From: Streptomyces sp. NBRC 110028
GTDB taxonomy: Bacteria; Actinomycetota; Actinomycetes; Streptomycetales; Streptomycetaceae
Direction of reading: 5' to 3'
DNA length: 64,000 nucleotides
Assembly: GCF_001417735.1 (NCBI RefSeq)
Contig: NZ_BBUZ01000035.1
Coordinates: forward strand, 62,001 to 126,000
Positions 35,245 through 42,556 of this stretch are shown here, piece by piece. A model generated the notes under the pieces. It was not told where the DNA came from and did no database searches. It saw only the letters and a list, made by a program, of their open reading frames with translations. A program made the translations under genes and the position numbers. Each line of letters starts with the position of its first letter. The first letter of the stretch is position 1.

Positions 35245-36162
35245 TCACCACGGCAAAGGCGCTGTGTTCGAGATATCGAAAAACCCGCCACCACTGTAGA
35301 CCAGAGGTGCCAGGTCCTCGTGACGGGCCGCGACCACCCGGCCGGTGAAGACGGTGTGGCTGCCCGCTTCCAGCCGCTCGCCGATCTCCACCTCCAGCTG
35401 GGCGCAGGACCCGTCGATCAGGGGGACGCCGGAGTCGCCCGGGGTCCAGGACAGACCGGCGAACTTGTCGTCGGACTTGGACGCGAAGACCTTGGCGACG
35501 TCCAGCTGACCGGCGGCGAGGATGTTGATGCCCAGATGGGTGGACCGGTGCAGCGCGGGGTGGGTGGTGGAGCTGCGCTGCACACAGACCAGCACCATCG
35601 GCGGGTCCAGTGAGATGCTGGAGAAGGCGTTGACGGCCAGGCCCCTGGGCGTACCGGCGTCGTCGGTGGTCACCACGGTCACGCCGGTGATGAACTTGCG
35701 GTGCACCCCGCGCACCAGGTCGGCGTCGACGGCGGCCTCCTGGGTGGTGGTGATGATCCCCAGCGCCTCCAGCAGCTGACGGGGGTCCCAGGTCACCCAT
35801 TCCTCGGCGATCACACCGTTGTCGAAGTGGGTGAAGGTGGCGCCGGAGACCTCGACCGGGCGGCCGGTGGGCGGCACGCCGAGGAAGTCGCCGGTGTGGC
35901 TGCCGGTGCTGCGCCAGCGGATCGCCAGCTCCTCGCCGTCCTCGACGATCTCCTCGATCTCGGTGTGCAGATCGGGGAACGCCTCACGGATGGCGCGTAC
36001 GGAGTTCTTGAACTGCTCGCGGTCCTGGGGCGCCGCGGCCGGGCCGCGCCGCCGGACATAGCCGGGGCTCAGCAACTCGTCGAACGCCTCCATCCGGCCC
36101 TGATCCCAGGCGGCCCGCCAGGCGGAGCGGATGCGGGCGGTGCGGTCAAGAGTGTGCGTCAT
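35245..36162 (-). CDS. SnoaL-like domain fused to a flavin reductase
   Basis: The protein has 305 residues and starts at ATG 36162 with GAGGGA upstream. Residues 1-135 form a SnoaL/NTF2-like cone (FDELLSPGYVRRRGPAAAP, then TEIEEIVEDGEELAIRW and GVPPTGRPVEV). Residues 148-300 form an FMN-binding flavin reductase (HRKFITGVTVVTT, AVNAFSSISLDPPMVLVCV, GINILAAGQ). The reductase would supply reduced FMN to the luciferase-like oxygenase encoded divergently. The SnoaL part could isomerise, cyclise or hydrolyse an intermediate, or bind the oxygenase. I do not know this fusion as a named family. Confidence 0.88.
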   Translation of the reverse strand: MTHTLDRTARIRSAWRAAWDQGRMEAFDELLSPGYVRRRGPAAAPQDREQFKNSVRAIREAFPDLHTEIEEIVEDGEELAIRWRSTGSHTGDFLGVPPTGRPVEVSGATFTHFDNGVIAEEWVTWDPRQLLEALGIITTTQEAAVDADLVRGVHRKFITGVTVVTTDDAGTPRGLAVNAFSSISLDPPMVLVCVQRSSTTHPALHRSTHLGINILAAGQLDVAKVFASKSDDKFAGLSWTPGDSGVPLIDGSCAQLEVEIGERLEAGSHTVFTGRVVAARHEDLAPLVYSGGGFFDISNTAPLPW

Positions 36163-36179
36163 GACAGATCCCTCAATCG

Positions 36180-36195
36180 GCTCTTGTATGGCAGA
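36180..36195. promoter_or_regulatory. Shared 16-nt operator candidate, copy 1
   Basis: GCTCTTGTATGGCAGA occurs here and identically at 41064-41079, at the two ends of the catabolic locus. This copy sits just downstream of the -10 of the minus-strand promoter at 36198-36226, over the expected transcription start, a typical repressor position. The locus GntR regulator at 41138 is the obvious candidate to bind it. Confidence 0.65.
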
Positions 36196-36197
36196 GG

Positions 36198-36226
36198 ACG
36201 CTAAGAACGGCGCCAGCCGCTGTCAA
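36198..36226 (-). promoter_or_regulatory. Sigma-70-type promoter for the SnoaL-flavin reductase/permease unit
   Basis: On the minus strand TTGACA (36226-36221), a 17-bp spacer and TAGCGT (36203-36198) make a strong HrdB-type promoter. The start would fall about 30 bp upstream of the ATG, inside the 16-nt motif. Confidence 0.75.
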
Positions 36227-36306
36227 CACCTTGGGACAAATGAGCCGGGAAAGAACCGATCTCGCACCAAATACACAGGTCAAAGTTGTTGCCTGGGCGT
36301 TAACCC

Positions 36307-36335
36307 TTGACGGGCTCCAACCGGACTCCTAGCCT
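36307..36335 (+). promoter_or_regulatory. Sigma-70-type promoter for the luciferase-like operon
   Basis: TTGACG (36307-36312), 17 bp, TAGCCT (36330-36335). Transcription would begin near 36342, one base before an in-frame ATG at 36343, so a leaderless message is possible. The alternative is a 40-nt leader to the ATG at 36382. Confidence 0.7.
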
Positions 36336-36381
36336 CCCTGCCATGGCACAGCGCGACCCGGAAGAACAGGACGGACGCTGC

Positions 36382-37521
36382 ATGCGATTCTCGATATTCC
36401 ACAACCTCGGGGCACCGGGCCGGCTCGGCTCCTACGCCGACGTCATGGACGAGGCACGGGAGTTCGCGGTCGCCGCGGACCGCGCGGGCTTCTGGTCCAC
36501 CTGGTACACCGAGCACCACTTCGGCCACGAGGCCATCGAGATCACCCCGAACCCGGTCCTGATGGGCGCCGACATCGCCGCCCGTACCGAGAACATCAGG
36601 ATCGGCCAGGCGGCGAACATCGCCACCTTCTGGCATCCGCTGCGGCTCGCCGAGGACATCGCGATGCTCGACCAGCTCTCCGGCGGCCGGGTCGAGGTCG
36701 GTCTCGGCCGTGGGCTGTACGGGCGCGAGGCGCTCAATCTGAACGCGCTCGCCGACCCGCGTGACCAGGAGCAGAACCGCGCGCTGTACGACGAGACCGT
36801 GGAAATCCTGCGCAAGGCGTGGAGCGGCGAGTTCTTCTCGCACCAGGGCCGCTTCTACCAGTTCCCCGCCCCCGGGGTGAAGTGGAACCATCCGCTCTCC
36901 CCCGCCACCCCGGACTACATGGAGGACGGGGTCATCACCAAGATGCAGGTGACGCCGTTCCCCCTGCAGCGCCCGCATCCGCCGCTGTGGCAGGTCATCG
37001 ACAGCCCGCGGTCGATCAAGGCGGCCGCGGCCGACGGGGTCCAGGGGATGTTCTGGCTGCCGCCGGTCTCGGCGCTCAAGGAGCGCTTCGAGCTGTACCG
37101 CACCACCGCGAGCCAGGCGTCGGGCCGCGAGTACGCGCTCGGCGAGGGCATCGGCCTGGTACGGGACGTGTACGTGGCCGACACCATGGAGCAGGCGCGC
37201 GCGGACTTCGAGGAGGCGCTGATGACCACCTACCGGTGGATCATGCACTTCCGGGGCCTGGGCAACCTCATGGAGGCGGGCGAGGAACTGACCGACGCCC
37301 ACGAGCTGTCCTTCGACTTCCTGGCGAAGCGCAATCTGCTGGTCGGCACCCCCGAGTACGTCTCGGAGAAGATCGCCGAGCTGCGGGAGGAGGTGGGCCT
37401 GGAGCATCTGCTGCTGTGGACCACCCACCCCGGTCTGGAGCACCGCAAGGCGATGCGCAGCCTGGAGCTGTTCGCGGAGAAGGTCATGCCGCGGTTCACC
37501 GATGGCGGCCACCATGGCTGA
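36382..37521 (+). CDS. Luciferase-like flavin-dependent monooxygenase (LLM class)
   Basis: From ATG 36382 the protein has 379 residues; an ATG at 36343 would add 13. It is a bacterial-luciferase-fold enzyme: MRFSIFHNLGAPG, WYTEHHFGHEAIEITPNPVLMG, GQAANIATFWHPLRLAEDIAMLDQLSGGRVEVGLGRG. These oxygenases use reduced FMN from a partner reductase, here most likely the SnoaL-fused reductase. Relatives such as RutA and PyrA open N-heterocycles. It is the first gene of a five-gene run with overlapping stops and starts, so it probably carries out the first, ring-attacking step. Confidence 0.9.
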   Translation: MRFSIFHNLGAPGRLGSYADVMDEAREFAVAADRAGFWSTWYTEHHFGHEAIEITPNPVLMGADIAARTENIRIGQAANIATFWHPLRLAEDIAMLDQLSGGRVEVGLGRGLYGREALNLNALADPRDQEQNRALYDETVEILRKAWSGEFFSHQGRFYQFPAPGVKWNHPLSPATPDYMEDGVITKMQVTPFPLQRPHPPLWQVIDSPRSIKAAAADGVQGMFWLPPVSALKERFELYRTTASQASGREYALGEGIGLVRDVYVADTMEQARADFEEALMTTYRWIMHFRGLGNLMEAGEELTDAHELSFDFLAKRNLLVGTPEYVSEKIAELREEVGLEHLLLWTTHPGLEHRKAMRSLELFAEKVMPRFTDGGHHG

Positions 37522-38149
37522 CCTGGGCCTGCGCAAGGTCGCCAGCGTCACCGACGAGGTGCTGCTGGAGCTGGGGCGGCCGGTGGCCGCCTCCGTGCGC
37601 CGGGTCGCGGCCGCGGCGGTGATCCGTAACCCATGGGCGGGCCTGGGCCTGGTCGCCGATCTGCAGCCCGAGGTCGAGCGGATCGCCCCGGGGCTCGCGC
37701 GGATGCTCACCGACCGGGTGAGCGAGGCGCTGGGCGGCGTGGAGCGCGTCGAGGCGTTCGGCAAGGCCGCGATCGTCGGGCTGAACGGGGAGATCGAACA
37801 CGGCGGGGCGCTGATCCACACCCCGTTCTTCGGCAATGTCCTGCGGGAGCTGACCGAGGGCACCTCGATCATCGTGTTCAGCGACGACCGGCTCCCGGCG
37901 GGTGAGCCGCTGACCGTGCCGCTGTGGCACAAGACGGCGGCCGCGACCCGCTCGCACTACCAGACGTGCCAGATCCGCATCCCCGACGCGCCGCGGCCCG
38001 ACGAGATCGTCGTCATCGCGGCCGGCGCGTCCGGCCCCCGCCCCAACGCGCGGATCGGGGACCGGGCCACCGATCCCGTCATCCGCCTCGCCGACCTGGA
38101 AGACCCTGCAGATACGGCAGCCCCGAAAAACATGGAGACCGTGCAGTGA
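37514..38149 (+). CDS. AA_synth family protein, first of a tandem pair
   Basis: From ATG 37514, which overlaps the oxygenase stop by 8 bp, the protein has 211 residues; ATG 37502 would add four. The order RNPWAGLGLVADLQ, EAFGKAAIVGLNGEIEHGGALIHTPFFG, then HKTAAATRSHYQTCQIRIPDAPRPDEIVVI matches the family annotated as 'amino acid synthesis'. That name is historical and the true activity is unknown to me. In this operon it fills the place of a hydrolase or amidase step after ring opening. It is clearly paralogous to the next gene. Confidence 0.8.
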   Translation: MADLGLRKVASVTDEVLLELGRPVAASVRRVAAAAVIRNPWAGLGLVADLQPEVERIAPGLARMLTDRVSEALGGVERVEAFGKAAIVGLNGEIEHGGALIHTPFFGNVLRELTEGTSIIVFSDDRLPAGEPLTVPLWHKTAAATRSHYQTCQIRIPDAPRPDEIVVIAAGASGPRPNARIGDRATDPVIRLADLEDPADTAAPKNMETVQ

Positions 38150-38697
38150 ACGTCCGCAAGATCATCACCTTCACCGAGGACATCCACAGCGAGGGCGGCC
38201 GTCCGGTGGACCCGCCGGCCCGTACCGCGGTGGTGCTCGCCGTCATCGAGAACCCCTGGGCCGGGCAGGGCTATGTGACGGATCTGCTGCCGGGCATCGA
38301 CGAGGTGGCGCCGAAGCTCGGCGAGCTGCTGGCGCCGCGGGTGGTCGAGGCGCTGGGCGCGCCGGTCGAGGCGTACGGGAAGGCCGCCATCGTGGGCCTG
38401 GACGGGGAGATCGAGCACGGCTCCGGGCTGATCCACACGCTCAAGTTCGGCGACCACTTCCGCAAGGCGGCGAAGGCGACCACCCTGCTGCCGGCCGTGG
38501 AGAAGCGCGCGGCCGCGGGCACGGTCTTCGACATCCCGCTCAAGCACATCACCGACGCCACGATCCGCTCGCACCACCAGAGCATCGAGGTGCGGGTGGC
38601 GGACGGACCGCGCGCCGACGAGATCGTCATCGGGCTCGCGGCCGCCGCCCAGGGCCGCCCCCAGGCCCGGCTGGCCCCGCTCGCCACGGAGCAGTGA
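38146..38697 (+). CDS. AA_synth family protein, second of a tandem pair
   Basis: The protein has 183 residues and starts at GTG 38146, overlapping the previous stop. ENPWAGQGYVTDLLPG, EAYGKAAIVGLDGEIEHGSGLIHTLKFGDHFR and ATIRSHHQSIEVRVADGPRADEIVIGL line up with the first copy throughout. The pair has drifted well apart, and both keep GKAAIVGL(N/D)GEIEHG and SH(Y/H)Q, probably active-site residues. Together they may form a mixed oligomer or act on successive intermediates. The function is unknown. Confidence 0.82.
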   Translation: MNVRKIITFTEDIHSEGGRPVDPPARTAVVLAVIENPWAGQGYVTDLLPGIDEVAPKLGELLAPRVVEALGAPVEAYGKAAIVGLDGEIEHGSGLIHTLKFGDHFRKAAKATTLLPAVEKRAAAGTVFDIPLKHITDATIRSHHQSIEVRVADGPRADEIVIGLAAAAQGRPQARLAPLATEQ

Positions 38698-39548
38698 GCA
38701 CCATGGGCACGGGCGGCGGTAGGCACGCGCCCCGGACGGGTGGCCCGGCCCGTCCGCCCGGGGCGCGCTCCACCACACCGGTCGCGCTGGCGCACGAGAC
38801 GCACGGCGCCGGGCCCGGCCTCGTCCTGCTGCACGGGGTCGGGCTCGACCGGCGCATGTGGGAGCGGTGTCTGCCCGCGCTCACGGCCCGGCACCGGGTG
38901 ACGCTGGTCGATCTGCGCGGCCACGGCGCCTCCCCGGCCGCGGCACCCGGGGTGTCGGTCGACGAGCTGGCCGCGGACGTGGCGGCCCTGCTGAGCGGGC
39001 CGGCGCATGTCGTCGGCTTCTCGCTCGGCGCCCTGGTCGCCCAGCAGCTCGGTCTGGACCGGCCGGACCTCACCGCCTCGCTGACGCTGGTCAGCTCGGT
39101 GGCGGGGCGGTCGGAGGACGAGCGCGCGGCGGTGGCGCGGCGGCGGGAGGTGGCGGCCCGGGACTTCGGGGCGTCCGCGTGGGCGGCTGTCGACCGCTGG
39201 TTCTCGCCCGGCTGGCGGGCCCAGGAGCCCCTTCTGGCGCAGCGGGTGCTGGACACGCTGCTGGCCAACGACCCCGTCTCCTACCTCGCCTGTTACGACG
39301 TCTTCGCGACCGCCGACGCCGGGCTGTGGCCGCGGCTGCCCCGGATCACCGCGCCCACCCTCGCGGTGACCGGGGAGGACGACCCCGGCTCCACCCCGGC
39401 CATGTCGCAGCGGCTCGCGCGGCGGATCCCCGGCGGCCGGGCGGTGATCGTGCCCGGGGCCCGCCATCTGCTGCCGCTGGAGCGCCCGGAGCGACTGGCC
39501 GACGCGATCCTCACCCACACCGGACATCAGGAGTGCCACAGCTCATGA
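38694..39548 (+). CDS. Alpha/beta hydrolase
   Basis: The protein has 284 residues and its GTG overlaps the previous stop. After a Gly/Pro-rich start come LVLLHGVGLDRRMWE (oxyanion region), VVGFSLGALVAQQLG with the nucleophile Ser in GFSLG, TGEDDPGSTP with the acid and ARHLLPLERP with the His. It resembles enol-lactonase/RutD-type hydrolases. In the operon it would hydrolyse an ester, lactone, carbamate or amide intermediate. Confidence 0.88.
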   Translation: MSTMGTGGGRHAPRTGGPARPPGARSTTPVALAHETHGAGPGLVLLHGVGLDRRMWERCLPALTARHRVTLVDLRGHGASPAAAPGVSVDELAADVAALLSGPAHVVGFSLGALVAQQLGLDRPDLTASLTLVSSVAGRSEDERAAVARRREVAARDFGASAWAAVDRWFSPGWRAQEPLLAQRVLDTLLANDPVSYLACYDVFATADAGLWPRLPRITAPTLAVTGEDDPGSTPAMSQRLARRIPGGRAVIVPGARHLLPLERPERLADAILTHTGHQECHSS

Positions 39549-41032
39549 ACCGCCTGCCGCGCCACGACCACTACATCGCGGGCGAGTGGACCGCCCCCGC
39601 CGACGGCGGCTACTTCGCCAGCGTCAACCCGGCCACCGCCGAGCCCTGGTACGAGGCGGCGAACGGCACCGCCCCCGATGTGGAGCGCGCGGTGGACGCC
39701 GCCCGCGCCGCCTTCGAGGATCCACGCTGGCGGGACCTGAGCCAGACCCGGCGCGGCCGGCTGCTGCGCGACCTCGGCGATCTGATCGGCGAACACGCCG
39801 AGGAGCTGGCCCGCACCGAATCCCTGGACAACGGCAAGCTGCTGCGCGAGATGCGGGCCCAACTCGCGGGTCTGCCCGAGTACTTCTATTACTACGCGGG
39901 GCTCGCCGACAAGATCCAGGGTGATGTCATCCCGGGCGCGAGCCGCGAACTGCTCAACTACACGCTGCGCGAACCGGTGGGCGTGGTGGGTGCCATCACC
40001 CCCTGGAACTCCCCGCTGCTGCTCACCGCCACCAAGCTCGCCCCGGCGCTGGCCGCGGGCAACACGATGGTCATCAAGCCGTCGGAGCACACCTCGGCCT
40101 CGCTGCTGGCGCTCGCCCCGCTCTTCGCGGAGGCGGGCTTCCCGCCGGGCGTGGTCAACGTGGTCACCGGCTTCGGCGCCACCGCGGGCGGCCCGCTGAC
40201 CGAGCACCGGGACGTGGCCAAGGTGAGCTTCACCGGCTCCACCGAAACCGGCCGCCGGATCGCCCGTACCTGCGCCGGCCGGCTGATCCGCTGCACCCTG
40301 GAGCTGGGCGGCAAATCGCCCAACATCATCTTCCCGGACGCCGACCTCGGCTCGGCCGCCATGGGCGTGATCGCCGGGGTGTTCGCCGCCGCGGGCCAGA
40401 CCTGTGTGGCGGGCAGCCGGGTGCTGGTGCATCGCGAGGTGTACGACGAGATCCTGGAGCGGGTCGCGGCCCGGGCCGCGACCATCGCGATCGGCGACCC
40501 GCTCGACGACGCCACCGAGCTGGGCCCGCTGGCCATCGCCGAGCAGCTGGAGAAGGTCGAGGGCTATGTCGAGCTGGGCCGCTCCGAGGGCGGAAAGGTG
40601 GTGTGCGGCGGGACCCGCCCTGACACCGGGCTGAACGGTTACTTCTACTCCCCCACCGTGTTCACCGGCGTCGACAACACGCTGCGGATCTGCCAGGAGG
40701 AGATCTTCGGGCCGGTGGCCACCGTCCTGCCCTTCGAGTCCGAGGACGAGGCGCTTTCGATCGCCAACAACTCGGCGTACGGCCTCGCGGCGGGGGTGTG
40801 GACCCGGGATGTGAACCGGGTGCACCGGATGGCGTCCCGGCTGGAGTCGGGCACGGTGTGGGCGAACACCTACCGTTCGATGTCGCCGATGTCGCCCCGG
40901 GCGGGCTTCAAGAACAGCGGCATGGGCACCGAGCACGGCACGGAGGTCATCCGGGAGTACACCCGGCTGAAGAGCGTGTGGATCAACACCAGCGAGGAAC
41001 CGGCCGGGGATCCGTTCATCCTCAGGTCATGA
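39545..41032 (+). CDS. NAD(P)-dependent aldehyde dehydrogenase
   Basis: The protein has 495 residues and its ATG overlaps the hydrolase stop. All hallmarks are present: TPWNSPLLLTATKLAPALAA, FTGSTETGRRIA, LELGGKSPN with the general-base Glu, AAGQTCVAGSR with the catalytic Cys and EEIFGPVATVLPFE. It would oxidise a semialdehyde formed by ring opening to an acid that enters central metabolism. It is the last catabolic gene of the run. Confidence 0.93.
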   Translation: MNRLPRHDHYIAGEWTAPADGGYFASVNPATAEPWYEAANGTAPDVERAVDAARAAFEDPRWRDLSQTRRGRLLRDLGDLIGEHAEELARTESLDNGKLLREMRAQLAGLPEYFYYYAGLADKIQGDVIPGASRELLNYTLREPVGVVGAITPWNSPLLLTATKLAPALAAGNTMVIKPSEHTSASLLALAPLFAEAGFPPGVVNVVTGFGATAGGPLTEHRDVAKVSFTGSTETGRRIARTCAGRLIRCTLELGGKSPNIIFPDADLGSAAMGVIAGVFAAAGQTCVAGSRVLVHREVYDEILERVAARAATIAIGDPLDDATELGPLAIAEQLEKVEGYVELGRSEGGKVVCGGTRPDTGLNGYFYSPTVFTGVDNTLRICQEEIFGPVATVLPFESEDEALSIANNSAYGLAAGVWTRDVNRVHRMASRLESGTVWANTYRSMSPMSPRAGFKNSGMGTEHGTEVIREYTRLKSVWINTSEEPAGDPFILRS

Positions 41033-41063
41033 CGGCATGAGGTGATGATGTCCAGGCGGGAGC

Positions 41064-41079
41064 GCTCTTGTATGGCAGA
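41064..41079. promoter_or_regulatory. Shared 16-nt operator candidate, copy 2
   Basis: Identical to 36180-36195 over 16 nt (GCTCTTGTATGGCAGA). This copy lies 20 bp upstream of the -35 of the regulator promoter. It is preceded by GGGAGC, so GAGCGCTC, a short palindrome, overlaps its left end. Confidence 0.6.
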
Positions 41080-41099
41080 CCACACGAGCCTGTCCTCGG

Positions 41100-41129
41100 T
41101 TGACGGGGCGAGAGCGCCCCGCCTACTGT
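41100..41129 (+). promoter_or_regulatory. Promoter of the GntR gene, probably giving a leaderless mRNA
   Basis: TTGACG (41100-41105), an 18-bp spacer and TACTGT (41124-41129). Transcription would start at about 41136-41138, at the ATG of the regulator, which has no Shine-Dalgarno sequence. That fits a leaderless transcript. Confidence 0.65.
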
Positions 41130-41137
41130 CACGTGCC

Positions 41138-41818
41138 ATGCAACGACCCACAGGCAAGCGGCTTCAGCAGACCAGCATGCAGGCGAGGGTTGCCGAAGAG
41201 CTGCGGCAGATGATTATCAGTGGCGAACTGCCGCCCCGCTCCAGCCTGTCCGAGATGGCGCTGTCCGAGACCTTCGGGGTCAGCCGGACCCCCATCCGCG
41301 AGGCCCTCAAGCAGCTCCAGATAGAAGGGCTGGTGGAAGTCCGGCCCCGGGTCGGCACGTTCGTCGCCGTACCGTCGCGCCGTGAGCTGACCGAGCTGTT
41401 CCAGATGAAGGAGCTGTTCGAGGGCGCCGCCGCCCGGCTGCTCGCCTTCCGTGGGAACGTACCGGAGGTGGAGCAGCTGGAGGCCAGCATGCGGGCGGCC
41501 GACCAGGCCGTCAGGGACGGCGACGCGGAGCGGTACGCGGCGCTGGTCCACGAGTTCCACGATCTGATCGTCAGGGGCGCGGACAACAGCAAGCTGGAGG
41601 GGCACTACCGCACCCTGATGAACCAGCTCGCCTACGCCCGGCTGGTGCGCACCTCGCTGTCCCGCCCCGGGCGGCTCATCGAGTCGGACTCCGAGCATCA
41701 CCGCGTCCTCAGCCTGATCCAGGCCAAGGACGGCGACGGTGCCGAGCGGGTGATGCGCGAGCATGTGCGCGCCAGTCACCAGGCCCTGATGACGGGCATG
41801 GACGAGCGCGGGCACTGA
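41138..41818 (+). CDS. GntR family regulator (FCD domain) of the catabolic locus
   Basis: The protein has 226 residues. The winged HTH (residues 15-75: AEELRQMIISGELPPRSSLS, then ETFGVSRTPIREALKQLQIEGLV) is followed by an FCD domain (about 85-220) with EFHDLIV. The start at 41138 coincides with the predicted transcription start. Its place at the end of the operon and the 16-nt motif at both ends of the locus make it the likely local repressor, released by a pathway substrate or intermediate. Confidence 0.88.
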   Translation: MQRPTGKRLQQTSMQARVAEELRQMIISGELPPRSSLSEMALSETFGVSRTPIREALKQLQIEGLVEVRPRVGTFVAVPSRRELTELFQMKELFEGAAARLLAFRGNVPEVEQLEASMRAADQAVRDGDAERYAALVHEFHDLIVRGADNSKLEGHYRTLMNQLAYARLVRTSLSRPGRLIESDSEHHRVLSLIQAKDGDGAERVMREHVRASHQALMTGMDERGH

Positions 41819-41844
41819 AGGTCCCGGCGCCCCCGGGCCGCCGG

Positions 41845-42519
41845 TCAGCCCTCGTTGGCGGCCCGTGCGGCGCGCAGCGCCGAGCGGAGCCGGTTCCTGG
41901 CGCCGAGGAGGTGCTCGCGCAGGGTGGTGACGGCGGTCTCGGTCTCGCCCCCGCGCACGGTCTCCAGCAGGTCGACATGGGCCTCGGCGGAGGGGTGCAG
42001 ATCGACGTCCTGGGCGTTGGTGACGTCGAGGACGACGCCGAAGGTGGGGCGGTACTGCTCCCAGACGGCGACCAGCCGGCGGTGCCCGGACAGCAGGTAG
42101 AACTGGGAGTGGAACTCCAGGTCGGCGAGGGCGAAGTCGCTGGGCGCGGAGCGGTCGGCGGCGTCCCGCATCCGGTCGACGAAGCCCTGGGCCCGGTCCC
42201 AGTCGCCGGGTCCGGCCCGGCCGATGGCGAGGGTGAGGGCCAGGGTCTCCAGGGATTCGCGCAGCGTGTACAGCTCGTCGACGTCGTCCTCGGTGAGCCC
42301 GGTGACGAAGACGCCGCGGCGCCGGGATTCGACCAGCCCCTCGGCCTCCAGCTGCCGCAGCGCGTCGCGGACCGGTCCGCGACTGACGTCGTACTGCTCG
42401 GCGAGGGCGCCCTCGACGAGATGGGTGCCGGGGCGCTGCCGTCCTGAGATGATGAGGACGCGCAGCTCGTGGGCGACCCGATCGCCGAGGGACTGCTGCT
42501 GTAGCGAGGTGATGGGCAC
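41845..42519 (-). CDS. GntR family regulator (FCD domain) of the MFS-sialidase operon
   Basis: The protein has 224 residues. The HTH (RVAHELRVLIISGRQRPGTHLV, QYDVSRGPVRDALRQLEAEGLV) occupies residues 12-72 and the FCD domain about 80-215. It is the last gene of a three-gene minus-strand unit, 37 bp after the sialidase-like gene. GGTTAACCG-type elements lie in front of this gene and in front of the transporter, which suggests it represses its own operon. Confidence 0.88.
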   Translation of the reverse strand: MPITSLQQQSLGDRVAHELRVLIISGRQRPGTHLVEGALAEQYDVSRGPVRDALRQLEAEGLVESRRRGVFVTGLTEDDVDELYTLRESLETLALTLAIGRAGPGDWDRAQGFVDRMRDAADRSAPSDFALADLEFHSQFYLLSGHRRLVAVWEQYRPTFGVVLDVTNAQDVDLHPSAEAHVDLLETVRGGETETAVTTLREHLLGARNRLRSALRAARAANEG

Positions 42520-42556
42520 CGACGGGCTCCTTCTGGGGGGGGCGGAACGTCTTCAG

